A stretch of 64,000 bases of DNA from JAIBJN01 sp963775395 (GTDB lineage Bacteria; Actinomycetota; Thermoleophilia; Gaiellales; Gaiellaceae): assembly GCA_963775395.1 (NCBI GenBank), contig CAVZIX010000015.1, positions 1 to 64,000 on the forward strand, read 5' to 3'. Each line of letters begins with the position of its first letter. Position 1 is the first letter of the stretch. This document shows positions 43,941 through 51,909 of this stretch, piece after piece. The position numbers were made by a program, and so were the translations under genes. The notes beneath the pieces were generated by a model. That model saw nothing but the letters and a program-made list of their open reading frames with translations. It did no database searches and was not told the DNA's origin.

Positions 43941-45278
43941 TCAGCGCCGCCGCTGCGAGGCCGCGAGCGACTGGATGTTGGGCATCTTGCCCTTCCCCAT
44001 CTGCTTGACCATTTTCGCCATCTGCTTGCGTGCGTTCAGGAGCTGGTTGACCTGCTGCACGGTCGTGCCGCTGCCCTGGGCGATCCGGGCGCGGCGCGTG
44101 CCGTTGATGATCTCGGGCCGGCGGCGCTCGTCGGGTGTCATCGAGAGGACGATCGCCTCCACGCGGCCCAGCTCCCGGTCGTCGACGTTCACGCCCTGGA
44201 GCTGCTTGCCGAGGCCGGGAATGAGGCCGACCACCGACTTCAGCGAGCCCATGCGGCGCATCATCCGGTAGCTCTGGAGGAAGTCGTCGAACGTGAACTG
44301 CCCGGCGCGGAGCCGGCGCTCCATCTCCTCCTGCTCGTCCACATCGGCCGCCGCCTCGGCGCGCTCGATGAGGGTGAGCACGTCGCCCATCCCGAGGATC
44401 CGCGACGCCATGCGGTCGGGGTGGAAGTACTCAAGCTGGTCGAGCTTCTCCCCGGTCGAGGCGAGCTTGATCGGCTTCCCCGTGACCGCCTTGACGGAGA
44501 GCGCCGCGCCGCCGCGCGCGTCACCGTCGAGCTTCGTCAGGACGACGCCGTCGAATTCGACGCGCTCCGCGAACGCCTCCGCCACGCCGACAGCCTCCTG
44601 GCCCGTCATGGAGTCGAGCACGAGCAGCACGTTGTGTGGCTTCACCTGCTTGCGGATCGCGGCGAGCTCCTCCATCAGCGGCTCGTCGATCTGGAGGCGG
44701 CCCGCGGTGTCGACGATGACCACGTCGCGCCCCTGCGCCTGGGCCTGCTCGATCCCGTGCCGCGCGACGGCGACCGCGTCCTTCGTCGTCCGGTCGAGGA
44801 AGACGGGAATCTGGATCTGCTTGCCGAGCTGCTCCAGCTGGTCGATCGCAGCCGGCCGCTGCAGGTCGGCGGCGACGAGCGCCGGCGACTTGTTCTCGGT
44901 CTTGCGCAGGAGTAGGGCGAGCTTGGCGGCAGCGGTCGTCTTCCCGGAGCCCTGGAGCCCGGCCAGCAGCACAACCGTGGGCGGCCGCCCCGAGAATGCG
45001 AGCTTCGAGCCGCCCGAGCCCATCAGCTCGGTCAGCTCCTCGTGGACGATCTTCACGACCTCCTGGCCCGGCGTCAGGCTCTTCGTCACGTTCGTGCCGA
45101 CGGCGCGCTCCTTCACGCGGGCGACGAACTCCTTCACGACCTTGAAGTTGACGTCCGCCTCGAGCAACGCGAGGCGAATCTCGCGCATGGCGCCGGAAAG
45201 GTCCTCTTCGGTGAGGACGCCGCGGCTTCTCAGATCGCCGAGAGTCGCCTGCAGCTTGTCGGAAAGCGTGTCAAACAT
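43941..45278 (-). CDS. ffh: Signal recognition particle protein Ffh
   Basis: A 445-residue SRP54 homologue, the GTPase that binds signal sequences and 4.5S RNA at the ribosome exit. The N domain starts MFDTLSDKLQATLGDLRSRG. The G domain has LLAGLQGSGKTTAAAKLA, VIVDTAGRLQ and VVLTKLDGDARGGAALSV. The M domain includes MGSLKSVVGLIPG and the RNA-binding GSGTTVQQVNQLL, ending in a methionine-rich tail. ATG 45278 is used because the preceding 20 in-frame residues lack homology. TACACT lies 12 bases before the start. It is divergent from the dodecin gene. Confidence 0.97.
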   Translation of the reverse strand: MFDTLSDKLQATLGDLRSRGVLTEEDLSGAMREIRLALLEADVNFKVVKEFVARVKERAVGTNVTKSLTPGQEVVKIVHEELTELMGSGGSKLAFSGRPPTVVLLAGLQGSGKTTAAAKLALLLRKTENKSPALVAADLQRPAAIDQLEQLGKQIQIPVFLDRTTKDAVAVARHGIEQAQAQGRDVVIVDTAGRLQIDEPLMEELAAIRKQVKPHNVLLVLDSMTGQEAVGVAEAFAERVEFDGVVLTKLDGDARGGAALSVKAVTGKPIKLASTGEKLDQLEYFHPDRMASRILGMGDVLTLIERAEAAADVDEQEEMERRLRAGQFTFDDFLQSYRMMRRMGSLKSVVGLIPGLGKQLQGVNVDDRELGRVEAIVLSMTPDERRRPEIINGTRRARIAQGSGTTVQQVNQLLNARKQMAKMVKQMGKGKMPNIQSLAASQRRR

Positions 45279-45337
45279 GGGCCGGCGGGAAGTGTAGCCG
45301 TGTGGTTTTTCCAATCCGACCCAAGGAGGAGCGAGCA

Positions 45338-45545
45338 ATGTCCGATATCGCCAAGGTCATCACCGTGATCGGAAGTCACCCGGAGAGCTTCGCCAAGGCG
45401 GCCGACGTGGCCGTGCAAGGAGGCGGCGAAGACGGTCCGGGGCATCACGGGCGCCGACGTCGTGTCGATGAGCTGCGAGGTCGAGGGCGACAGCATCACG
45501 ATGTACCGCACGACCGTGAACATCGCGTTCGCGATCGAGCGGTAG
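45338..45545 (+). pseudogene. Dodecin family flavin-binding protein, frameshifted
   Basis: A 68-residue dodecin-like protein broken by one extra base. Dodecins form hollow dodecamers that store or buffer flavins. The first frame reads MSDIAKVITVIGSHPESFAKAADVAVQ. After removing one base at 45417-45420 the sequence continues EAAKTVRGITGADVVSM and CEVEGDSITMYRTTVNIAFAIER to TAG 45545, an excellent match. The 208-base span is one over a multiple of three. AAGGAGG precedes ATG 45338. It sits between ffh and ftsY on the opposite strand. Because the rest is intact, sequence error is the best explanation. Confidence 0.88.
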
Positions 45546-45563
45546 ACGCGTCGGCAGCTCCGC

Positions 45564-45602
45564 CCGTTCAGGCCAGGCCCTCTCCGCACCCGGCCTGAAC
45601 GG
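45564..45602. terminator. 11-bp inverted repeat between dodecin and ftsY
   Basis: CCGTTCAGGCC at 45564-45574 pairs perfectly with GGCCTGAACGG at 45592-45602, with a 17-base loop. It lies 18 bases after the dodecin stop in the gap between convergent genes, which fits a bidirectional terminator. No T-run follows. Nothing else is visible up to 45676. Confidence 0.6.
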
Positions 45603-45676
45603 TCGGGGCGCCCCCCGGTCCGAGCCTATCGCCGAAGTTTTCGCGGGTGGTGCACGGGAGTGCGCCGAGAGTGTGC

Positions 45677-46636
45677 CTACTCGGCGCCGACGAGCGCGCG
45701 CGCGAAATCGGCGGGGTCGAACGGCTGGAGGTCGTCGAGCGTCTCGCCGACGCCGACGAGCTTCACCGGCAGGCCCAGCTCCTGGGTCACGGCCACGGCG
45801 ACGCCGCCCTTGGCGGTGCCGTCGAGCTTCGTCAGGGCGACACCGGTCAGGCCGACCGCCTCGTCGAAGAGCTTCGCCTGCCGGAGGCCGTTCTGGCCGG
45901 TGGTGGCGTCGAGGACGAGGAGCGTCTCGTGGGGCGCGCCTTCCAGCTTGCCCGCGATCACGCGCCGCACCTTCGCCAGCTCCTCCATCAGGTTCGTCTG
46001 CGTGTGGAGGCGCCCCGCCGTGTCCACGACGACCACGTCGCGCCCACGCGCCTCGGCCGCGGAGATGGCGTCGAAGGCGACCGCGGCGGCGTCCGCCCCC
46101 CGCTGCGAGCCGACGAAGTCGGCGCCCGCGCGGCCGGCCCAGATCTCGAGCTGCTCCTCGGCCGCCGCGCGGAACGTATCCGCGGCCGCGAGAACGACCG
46201 ACCGGCCCGACTCGCCGAGCCGGTGCGCCAGCTTCCCGATCGTCGTCGTCTTGCCCGTCCCGTTCACGCCGACGACGAGCAGGACGGTCGGCTGCCCGTC
46301 GAGCGCCAGCCGCTCCTGGCCCTCCACGGTGACCATGTCCGTCAGGACGTCCTCCAGGCCCTCCAGCAGGTCGGCTTCGCTCGCCGGCTCCCTCGCCTCC
46401 AGCTGCCTGACGATCTCGACCGTCGCCGGCACGCCGCAGTCCGCCGCGATCAGGGCCTCCTCGACCCGCTCCCAGGCCTCCTCGTCGCTGGGGTCGAAGA
46501 GGAGCTCGCGGGTCAGCGCCTGGCGGCTCGACGAGAGCGACTCGCGCAGCCGGCCGAACCAGCCTCTGCCCTTCTCCTCGTCGGCGGCGGGGGCGACCTC
46601 GTCGTCGCCCAGGAACTCCGCCCAGGTGCGCGTCAC
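45677..46636 (-). CDS. ftsY: Signal recognition particle receptor FtsY
   Basis: A 319-residue FtsY, the SRP receptor GTPase that docks Ffh-ribosome complexes on the membrane. A short acidic N-terminus (GDDEVAPAADEEKG) is followed by the NG domains: WFGRLRESLSSSRQALTRELLF, the GTP loop GVNGTGKTTTIGKLAHRL, VLAAADTFRAAAEEQL, DVVVVDTAGRLHTQTNL and ALTKLDGTAKGGVAV. The acidic A domain is very short. GTG 46636 overlaps the SMC stop as GTGA. The smc-ftsY order is conserved in Gram-positives. Confidence 0.97.
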   Translation of the reverse strand: MTRTWAEFLGDDEVAPAADEEKGRGWFGRLRESLSSSRQALTRELLFDPSDEEAWERVEEALIAADCGVPATVEIVRQLEAREPASEADLLEGLEDVLTDMVTVEGQERLALDGQPTVLLVVGVNGTGKTTTIGKLAHRLGESGRSVVLAAADTFRAAAEEQLEIWAGRAGADFVGSQRGADAAAVAFDAISAAEARGRDVVVVDTAGRLHTQTNLMEELAKVRRVIAGKLEGAPHETLLVLDATTGQNGLRQAKLFDEAVGLTGVALTKLDGTAKGGVAVAVTQELGLPVKLVGVGETLDDLQPFDPADFARALVGAE

Positions 46637-48801
46637 GCGCTGAGCGCCTGCGCTTCGGGCTCGCCGGCGAGGCGCTTCGACACGACCTGCGAGATCCCGT
46701 CAGCGCCCATCGTCACGCCGTAGAGGATATCCGCGGCCTCGATCGTCCTCTTCTGGTGGGTGACCACGATGAACTGGGCGCGGTCGGCGAAGCGGCGCAG
46801 CAGGTCGGTGAAACGGCTGATGTTCGCATCGTCGAGAGCCGCTTCGACCTCGTCCAGGAGGTAGAAGGGGCACGGGCGCGCGAGGAAGAGCGCGAACAGG
46901 AACGAGATGGCGCCCAGCGCCTTCTCGCCGCCCGAGAGAAGCGAGAGCCGCGTGACGCGCTTGCCCGCGGGCTGGAGCTCGATCTCGATTCCCGGCTCCT
47001 CGTCCTCGTCCCCCTCGACGCGGATGATGCGGCCGCTGCCGCCCGGGAACAGCGTCGCTGCGACCTCGTCGAAGTGACGCTCGACCTCGCCGAGCGTCTC
47101 CTCGAAGCGCCGCTCGACCGTCTCCGAGAGCTCGTCGCGAAGCGCTTCGAGCTCGGCGAGCGAACGCTCGAGGTCCTCGCGCTGCTCCGTCAGCTCCTCC
47201 AGCCGCGCCTTCTCGCGGGCGTGCTCCTCCGCGGCCAGCGGGTTGACCTGCCCGAGCGCCTCGCGACGGCGCTCGAGCCGCTCGAGCTGGGAGCGGAGCA
47301 CGTCCGCCTCGTCATCCTCCAGAGCCTCGGCCTCGGCGTTCTCGGGAAGGCGCCGGAGCACCTCCTCCCGCTCCGTCTCGAGCCGCGCGCGCTCGATGCC
47401 GATCGCCGACACGCGCTCGGCGGCCTCGGCGGCGGCGCGGCGCAGCTCGGACTCCCAGCCACCGAGGCGGCGCAGCTCCTCGCCGAGCTCGCCCGCCCTG
47501 CTGCCGCCCGCGTCCACGCGCGCCCGCAGCGCCGGCTCGAGCCGGCCGGCGCCCTGCACGCAGGCGCCGAGGGCCTCGGCGGTGCGCTCCGCAATCCCGG
47601 CGAGCGCCAGCAGCCGATCCTCGCGCGACGTCTGCTCGGGCTCCGGGGCGGCCGCGGCTGCGTCGGCCGCGAACCAGCTCTCCCCGCCCGAGAGGGCGAC
47701 GAGGGCGTCGCGGCGCTCGCGCTTCGCCTGCTCGAGGCGCGCGATCGCCTCCGCGAGCTCGACCTGCTCCGGCGCCCAGGCGCCCGCGGCCGCGAGAGCC
47801 CGCTCGTAGCTCGGCGGCTTGGGCGCCGCCCGCAGGCGGGGGCGCTCTGCGTCGGCCTGCAGGCTCGCCGCGGTCTCCTCCGCGCGTTCACGCCTGAGCT
47901 CGAGGCGCTCGACGGCGCTCCGCAATCGGTAGAGCGCCGCGGTCGCCTGCTCGTGCTTGCCGGCGGCCTCCGCCAGCCCGTCCTCGGCCTTTCGCCGCTC
48001 CTCGAGCACGCCTTCCAGTCGCTCGTCGTGGCGACGCCGGTCCTGCGTGGCCGAGGTCATCCGCTCGTCCACTTCGGCGAGCCGGCTCTCGATCCGCTCC
48101 AGCTCGGCCGCGGCAAGGCGCGTCTTCAGGGCCTCGATCTCGCCGGCGAGCTTCTCTGCGCGCTCGGCGGCGGTCGCCTGCAGCGCGAGGGGGCGCAGCC
48201 GCTTGCGCACCTCGTCCTCGAGATCGCGCGCCCGCTCCGTCTGCGTCTCGACCCGCGCGAGCTTCAGCTCCGCCCGGTGGCGCCGCCGCTTGAACTTCCC
48301 GAGGCCGGCGGCCTCTTCGACGAGCGCGCGCCGCTCGTGAGGCTTCGAGGCGAGGATCTCCTCGACGCGGCCCTGGCCGATGATGGAGTGCTTCTCTCCT
48401 GCGAGCCCGATGTCCGCGAGCAGCTCGACGACGTCGGTCCGGCGCACACGGGCCCGGTTGACGAGGTACTCGCCGTCGCCGCCGCGGTGCAGCCGGCGCA
48501 CGACCGAGAGCTCCGCGACGTCGAGGGGCCCGTCGCCGGCCTCGTTGTCGAAGAGCAGCTCGACCTCGCACCAGTCGGCGGCAGGCTTGTTCTTCGTCCC
48601 CGCGTAGAGGACATCGTCCGGGCGCTCGGCGCGCAGCTCGGTCGGGCTCAGGCTTCCCGCGGCCCAGACGATGGCGTCGGCGACGTTCGACTTGCCGGAC
48701 CCGTTCGGGCCGACAACGACGGCGACGCCCGGCTCGAGGCGCACCTCGACCGGGTCCGGGAATGACTTGAAGCCCCGAACTCTGACGGAACGGAGAAACA
48801 A
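46633..48801 (-). CDS. smc: Short SMC-family chromosome segregation ATPase
   Basis: A 722-residue SMC homologue. The N-terminal head begins LRSVRVRGFKSFPDPVEVRLEPG with Walker A VVGPNGSGKSNVADAI (31-38). Q-loop GQGRVEEILASKPHERRALVEEAAGLGKFKRR follows. The C-terminal head has signature LSLLSGGEKALGAISFLFALF and Walker B FYLLDEVEAALDDANI. Between them are only about 430 residues of charged coiled coil, and no segment resembles the globular hinge. Usual SMC proteins have about 1150-1200 residues. TTG 48801 gives the family start. It precedes ftsY as in normal smc loci. Whether it dimerises without a hinge is open. Confidence 0.88.
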   Translation of the reverse strand: MFLRSVRVRGFKSFPDPVEVRLEPGVAVVVGPNGSGKSNVADAIVWAAGSLSPTELRAERPDDVLYAGTKNKPAADWCEVELLFDNEAGDGPLDVAELSVVRRLHRGGDGEYLVNRARVRRTDVVELLADIGLAGEKHSIIGQGRVEEILASKPHERRALVEEAAGLGKFKRRRHRAELKLARVETQTERARDLEDEVRKRLRPLALQATAAERAEKLAGEIEALKTRLAAAELERIESRLAEVDERMTSATQDRRRHDERLEGVLEERRKAEDGLAEAAGKHEQATAALYRLRSAVERLELRRERAEETAASLQADAERPRLRAAPKPPSYERALAAAGAWAPEQVELAEAIARLEQAKRERRDALVALSGGESWFAADAAAAAPEPEQTSREDRLLALAGIAERTAEALGACVQGAGRLEPALRARVDAGGSRAGELGEELRRLGGWESELRRAAAEAAERVSAIGIERARLETEREEVLRRLPENAEAEALEDDEADVLRSQLERLERRREALGQVNPLAAEEHAREKARLEELTEQREDLERSLAELEALRDELSETVERRFEETLGEVERHFDEVAATLFPGGSGRIIRVEGDEDEEPGIEIELQPAGKRVTRLSLLSGGEKALGAISFLFALFLARPCPFYLLDEVEAALDDANISRFTDLLRRFADRAQFIVVTHQKRTIEAADILYGVTMGADGISQVVSKRLAGEPEAQALSA

Positions 48802-48842
48802 CGCGCCCGAAGTCTGACGATCCGGACGGACGGGGCGCCGGG

Positions 48843-49115
48843 TTAGGCGCCCGTGCGCAGCTCCAGGCAGCGCACCCCGCTCGGATCGAGCCAGACCCGC
48901 TCTTCGGCGTGCACGATCCGCAGGAGCACGGCGTCGCATCCGGGGCAACGGAAAACGGTCCCGGGTGCGTGGACGTAGACGCTGAGCGCACCCATCTCCC
49001 ACACGGCGCCGCACGATGCGCACGTCGCGCGCACGATCGTCATCTCGGCGCCGAAGATCTCTCGCAGCTCGCCTGCGGCGGCGTTGCCGTCGAGCTTCAG
49101 GTCGGCGTTCTCCAT
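48843..49115 (-). CDS. DUF6510-like zinc-ribbon protein
   Basis: A 90-residue protein with two CxxC knuckles, TCASCGAVWEMG and FRCPGCDAVLLRIV, likely binding one zinc. It resembles the DUF6510 proteins that are regularly encoded with a ferredoxin-reductase and a YedY-like molybdoenzyme, exactly as here. The function is not established; a redox or assembly accessory is inferred from context. ATG 49115 is 3 bases after the reductase stop. The smc gene begins 41 bases downstream. Confidence 0.78.
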   Translation of the reverse strand: MENADLKLDGNAAAGELREIFGAEMTIVRATCASCGAVWEMGALSVYVHAPGTVFRCPGCDAVLLRIVHAEERVWLDPSGVRCLELRTGA

Positions 49116-49118
49116 CTC

Positions 49119-49871
49119 TTACCTCCCGGTCGGGCCGAAGCGCTCGGTGCGAACGCGGCCCGGCTCGTAGCCTAGGCCGACGAGGGCGTCGGCGGCCACC
49201 TCGACGAAGCGCGTGGGCCCGCAGACGAACGCCGTCGCAGCCGGGTCGGGGCCTCCGAGCACCTCGGAGAGCATGTCGCCGTCGATGCGGCGGCCATAGC
49301 CCGTCCAGCCCGGCGGCTGTTCACGCGTCAGCGTGTACGTCAGACGCAGCTCACCGTCCTCGTGGGCGAGGCGGTCGAGCTCCTCCCGGTAGATCAGGTC
49401 GCCGTCGGTCCGCGCCGAGTAGAGGAGCGCCGCGGGCCCGGCGGAGCCCAACACCGCGCGGTGCCGCAGCATCGCCATCAACGGCACGATCCCCGAGCCA
49501 CCGGCAACGAGGTGCAGCGGGGCGCCGTCGGCGCCGTCCCAGACGAAGTAGCCGCCGATCGGCCCGCGCAGCTCGATGCGGTCGCCGACGAGCAGCTCAT
49601 CGACGAGAAACGGCGAGACCTCCCCGTCCTCGAGACGCTCGACGGTGAGCACGACGCGCTCGCCGTCCGCCGGAGCCGCGATCGAGTAGCTGCGCTGCGC
49701 CTGGTAGCCGTCCTCGGCGGTCAGCCGGACGTCCACGTGCTGGCCCGGTCGATGGCCCGACCAGCCGGGAACCGTGAGGACGAGGCTCTTGACGCGCGGG
49801 GTCTCGGGGACGAACTCGACGACCTCGGCGAGAAGCCAGGTCAGTCGCCCCAGTACCGCTGTTCCCGCCAC
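49119..49871 (-). CDS. Ferredoxin reductase-type FAD/NAD(P)-binding oxidoreductase
   Basis: A 250-residue flavoprotein reductase without a [2Fe-2S] domain. The FAD part has GQHVDVRLTAEDGYQAQRSYSIAAPAD (the RxYS motif) and the NAD(P) part has HLVAGGSGIVPLMAMLRHR and TAFVCGPTRFVEVAADALVGLGYEPGRVRTERFGPTG. It lies 31 bases inside the 3' end of the YedY-like gene and directly before DUF6510. It likely passes electrons from NAD(P)H to the molybdoenzyme or another acceptor. GTG 49871 is the best start. Confidence 0.87.
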   Translation of the reverse strand: MAGTAVLGRLTWLLAEVVEFVPETPRVKSLVLTVPGWSGHRPGQHVDVRLTAEDGYQAQRSYSIAAPADGERVVLTVERLEDGEVSPFLVDELLVGDRIELRGPIGGYFVWDGADGAPLHLVAGGSGIVPLMAMLRHRAVLGSAGPAALLYSARTDGDLIYREELDRLAHEDGELRLTYTLTREQPPGWTGYGRRIDGDMLSEVLGGPDPAATAFVCGPTRFVEVAADALVGLGYEPGRVRTERFGPTGR

Positions 49872-50449
49872 GGGTCGCCGTAGAGGTGGTAGCCGAGCGA
49901 CTCCCAGAAGCCCGGCTCGTCGTCGTCCATCAGGCGCAGGCCGCGCACCCACTTCGCGCTCTTCCAGAAGTAGAGGTGCGGGACGAGGAGCCGGGCCGGA
50001 CCGCCGTGCTCGGGGTCGAGCGGCTCGCCGTCGTAGCCATAGGCGATCCACGCCTTCCCGTCGGTCACGTCCTCGAGCGGCAGGTTCGTGGTGTAGCCGC
50101 CGTCCGAAAAGGCGGTGACGTACGCGGCGTCGGTCTCCACGTCGGCGAGCAGCGTGTCGACGGAGACGCCCTCCCAGGTCGTGTCCAGCTTCGACCACTT
50201 GGTGACGCAGTGGATGTCGACCGTGACCGTCACGCTCGGCAGCGCCTGGAACTCGTCCCAGCTCCAGCGGGCCGCCTCCTCACCGGTCTCGGTGAGGATC
50301 GTGAAGGTCCACTCCTCGAGCGGCGTGTGCGGCGTCGGGCCCGCCGAGAGAACGGGGAAGTCGTCGGTGCGGTACTGGCCCGGCGGGATGCGCCCGCCGT
50401 CGTCGTCCGGGTCGCGGCGACCACGGAAGCCACGGGTGACGAAGGCCAC
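49841..50449 (-). CDS. Sulfite oxidase-like molybdopterin oxidoreductase (YedY/MsrP type)
   Basis: A 202-residue molybdopterin-binding protein of the sulfite-oxidase fold. The molybdenum-ligand Cys lies in VTVDIHCVTKWSKLDTTWEGVSVDTLL, and GGYTTNLPLEDV, AWIAYGYDGEPLDPEHGGPARLLVPHLYFWKSAKWVRGL are the usual cofactor-pocket segments. It lacks a signal peptide, so it is probably cytoplasmic. The actual substrate may be an oxidised sulfur or nitrogen compound. GTG 50449 has TACGGT 6 bases upstream. It leads the YedY-reductase-DUF6510 trio. Confidence 0.88.
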   Translation of the reverse strand: MAFVTRGFRGRRDPDDDGGRIPPGQYRTDDFPVLSAGPTPHTPLEEWTFTILTETGEEAARWSWDEFQALPSVTVTVDIHCVTKWSKLDTTWEGVSVDTLLADVETDAAYVTAFSDGGYTTNLPLEDVTDGKAWIAYGYDGEPLDPEHGGPARLLVPHLYFWKSAKWVRGLRLMDDDEPGFWESLGYHLYGDPWREQRYWGD

Positions 50450-50455
50450 GGCCGA

Positions 50456-50461
50456 ACCGTA
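50456..50461 (-). promoter_or_regulatory. Leaderless -10 element (TACGGT) of the YedY-like gene
   Basis: TACGGT on the minus strand lies 6 bases (TCGGCC) before GTG 50449, directly after the rpiA stop. It could give the molybdoenzyme trio its own leaderless transcript. Confidence 0.5.
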
Positions 50462-50466
50462 CTCGG

Positions 50467-51105
50467 TCAGACGGCCGTGCGCTCGACCTCGCCGCCGCGC
50501 CCGATGAGGATCTCGGACACGAGCTCGGGGCTGAAGAGGCCGTGCTCGACGACGCCCGGCGTCCCCGACAGCCGGGCGTCGAGCGCGGCGGGGTCGCCGA
50601 CCGGCCCGAGGTAGTCGGCGATCAGCCCGCCGTCCGGGCTCGGCGGCACGTCGCGCAGCTCCGCCGGGCCGAGCCGGGCGAGCGTCGCGGCGGCGCCGTA
50701 GGCGAGGATCTCGACCGGGACCGGCGCCGAGATCGTCTCAACGACCTTGTCCGACGACGCGATGACGACGAAGCGCTCCGCGGCCGCCGCGACGACCTTC
50801 TCCCGCGTGTGCGCCGCCCCGCCTCCCTTGACGAGCCAGCCGTCGGGAGCGACCTGGTCGGCGCCGTCGACGGCGAGGTCGAGGCGCTCGAGCGCGTCGA
50901 AGGGCTCCACCGGCAGGCCGAGCTCGCGCGCCGCACTCTCGGTGCGCAGCGACGTGGCGACGCAGCGGATCGTCGGCCCTCGGCGCGCGAGCGCCGCCAG
51001 GAAGTGGTCGACGGTCGTGCCGGTGCCGAGGCCGACGTACATGCCGTCCTCGACCAGCGAAGCGGCAGCCTCGGCCGCGAGGCGCTTTTCGTCCTCGACG
51101 CTCAC
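50467..51105 (-). CDS. rpiA: Ribose-5-phosphate isomerase A
   Basis: A 212-residue RpiA, interconverting ribose 5-phosphate and ribulose 5-phosphate in the pentose phosphate pathway. DGMYVGLGTGTTVDHFL, DLAVDGADQV, LVKGGGAAHTREKVVAAAAERFVVIASSDK and VPVEILAYG are diagnostic, including the catalytic region KGGGAA. GTG 51105 has TACGCT 7 bases upstream. It is divergent from the SDR gene, with 26 bases between the start codons. Confidence 0.94.
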   Translation of the reverse strand: MSVEDEKRLAAEAAASLVEDGMYVGLGTGTTVDHFLAALARRGPTIRCVATSLRTESAARELGLPVEPFDALERLDLAVDGADQVAPDGWLVKGGGAAHTREKVVAAAAERFVVIASSDKVVETISAPVPVEILAYGAAATLARLGPAELRDVPPSPDGGLIADYLGPVGDPAALDARLSGTPGVVEHGLFSPELVSEILIGRGGEVERTAV

Positions 51106-51112
51106 CCGATCA

Positions 51113-51118
51113 AGCGTA
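51113..51118 (-). promoter_or_regulatory. Leaderless -10 element (TACGCT) of rpiA
   Basis: TACGCT on the minus strand lies 7 bases (TGATCGG) before GTG 51105. On the plus strand TAGGAT at 51117-51122 overlaps it and lies 9 bases before ATG 51132 of the SDR gene, so the two divergent promoters share bases. Confidence 0.5.
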
Positions 51119-51131
51119 GGATCCGGGGAGG

Positions 51132-51905
51132 ATGTCCTCCGACGCCGAGCTCGCAGGGAAGGTCGCGCTCGTCACCGGCGGCGGCCGCGGGATCGGCCGC
51201 GGGATCGCTATCGAGCTCACGAAGGCGGGCGCGCGCGTGGCCGTGTCCGCGCGGACGCGCGCCCAGGTCGAGGAGACGGCGGCCGAGACCGGTGGGATCG
51301 CAATCGAGGCGGACGTCTCGAAGCGGGAGGACGTCGAGCGGATGGTTGCCACGACCGAGGCGGAGCTCGGGCCGATCGACGTCCTCGTCAACAACGCGGG
51401 AATCGCGCTCTGGGAGGACAAGGGCTGGGAGCTCGAGCCCGAGGAGTGGTGGCACGTGCTCGAGGTCAACGTGCTCGGCGTCTACCTCGGCTGCCGGGCG
51501 GTGATCCCCGGCATGATCGAGCGCGGCGGCGGCCGTATCGTCAACGTGGCAAGCGGCGCGGCCTATCTCCCCGGGAGCACGTCGACCGCGTACAGCGCGA
51601 GCAAGGCCGCCGTGCATCGCTTCAGCGAGACGCTCGCCAACCAGCTCGCCCGGTACGGCATCCCTGTCTTCTCCATCAGCCCCGGCCTCGTCCGGACGGA
51701 TCTGATCGGGGACAACTTCGGCGACGACGCGCCGTGGACGCCTCCCGAGCTCGCACCGAGGCTCGTGCTTGCGCTTGCTTCGGGCCGCCTGGACGCGCTC
51801 TCCGGCCGTTACCTGCATGCCGAGCACGACGACATCGACGACGTCGCCGCCCGCGCCGCCGAGATCGCCCAGCAGGACCTGAACGCCATCCGTCTCCGGC
51901 GCTGA
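51132..51905 (+). CDS. Short-chain dehydrogenase/reductase
   Basis: A 257-residue SDR oxidoreductase. The nucleotide loop is VALVTGGGRGIGRGIAIEL, the NNAG motif is DVLVNNAGIAL, and the catalytic set is Ser in NVASGAAY with YSASK in STAYSASKAAVHRF. DVSKREDV after the second strand suggests NAD or NADP use without a clear decision. GGGGAGG precedes ATG 51132. The ROK gene starts 4 bases downstream, so the two may form a small carbohydrate-related operon. The substrate is unknown. Confidence 0.9.
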   Translation: MSSDAELAGKVALVTGGGRGIGRGIAIELTKAGARVAVSARTRAQVEETAAETGGIAIEADVSKREDVERMVATTEAELGPIDVLVNNAGIALWEDKGWELEPEEWWHVLEVNVLGVYLGCRAVIPGMIERGGGRIVNVASGAAYLPGSTSTAYSASKAAVHRFSETLANQLARYGIPVFSISPGLVRTDLIGDNFGDDAPWTPPELAPRLVLALASGRLDALSGRYLHAEHDDIDDVAARAAEIAQQDLNAIRLRR

Positions 51906-51909
51906 GCCG

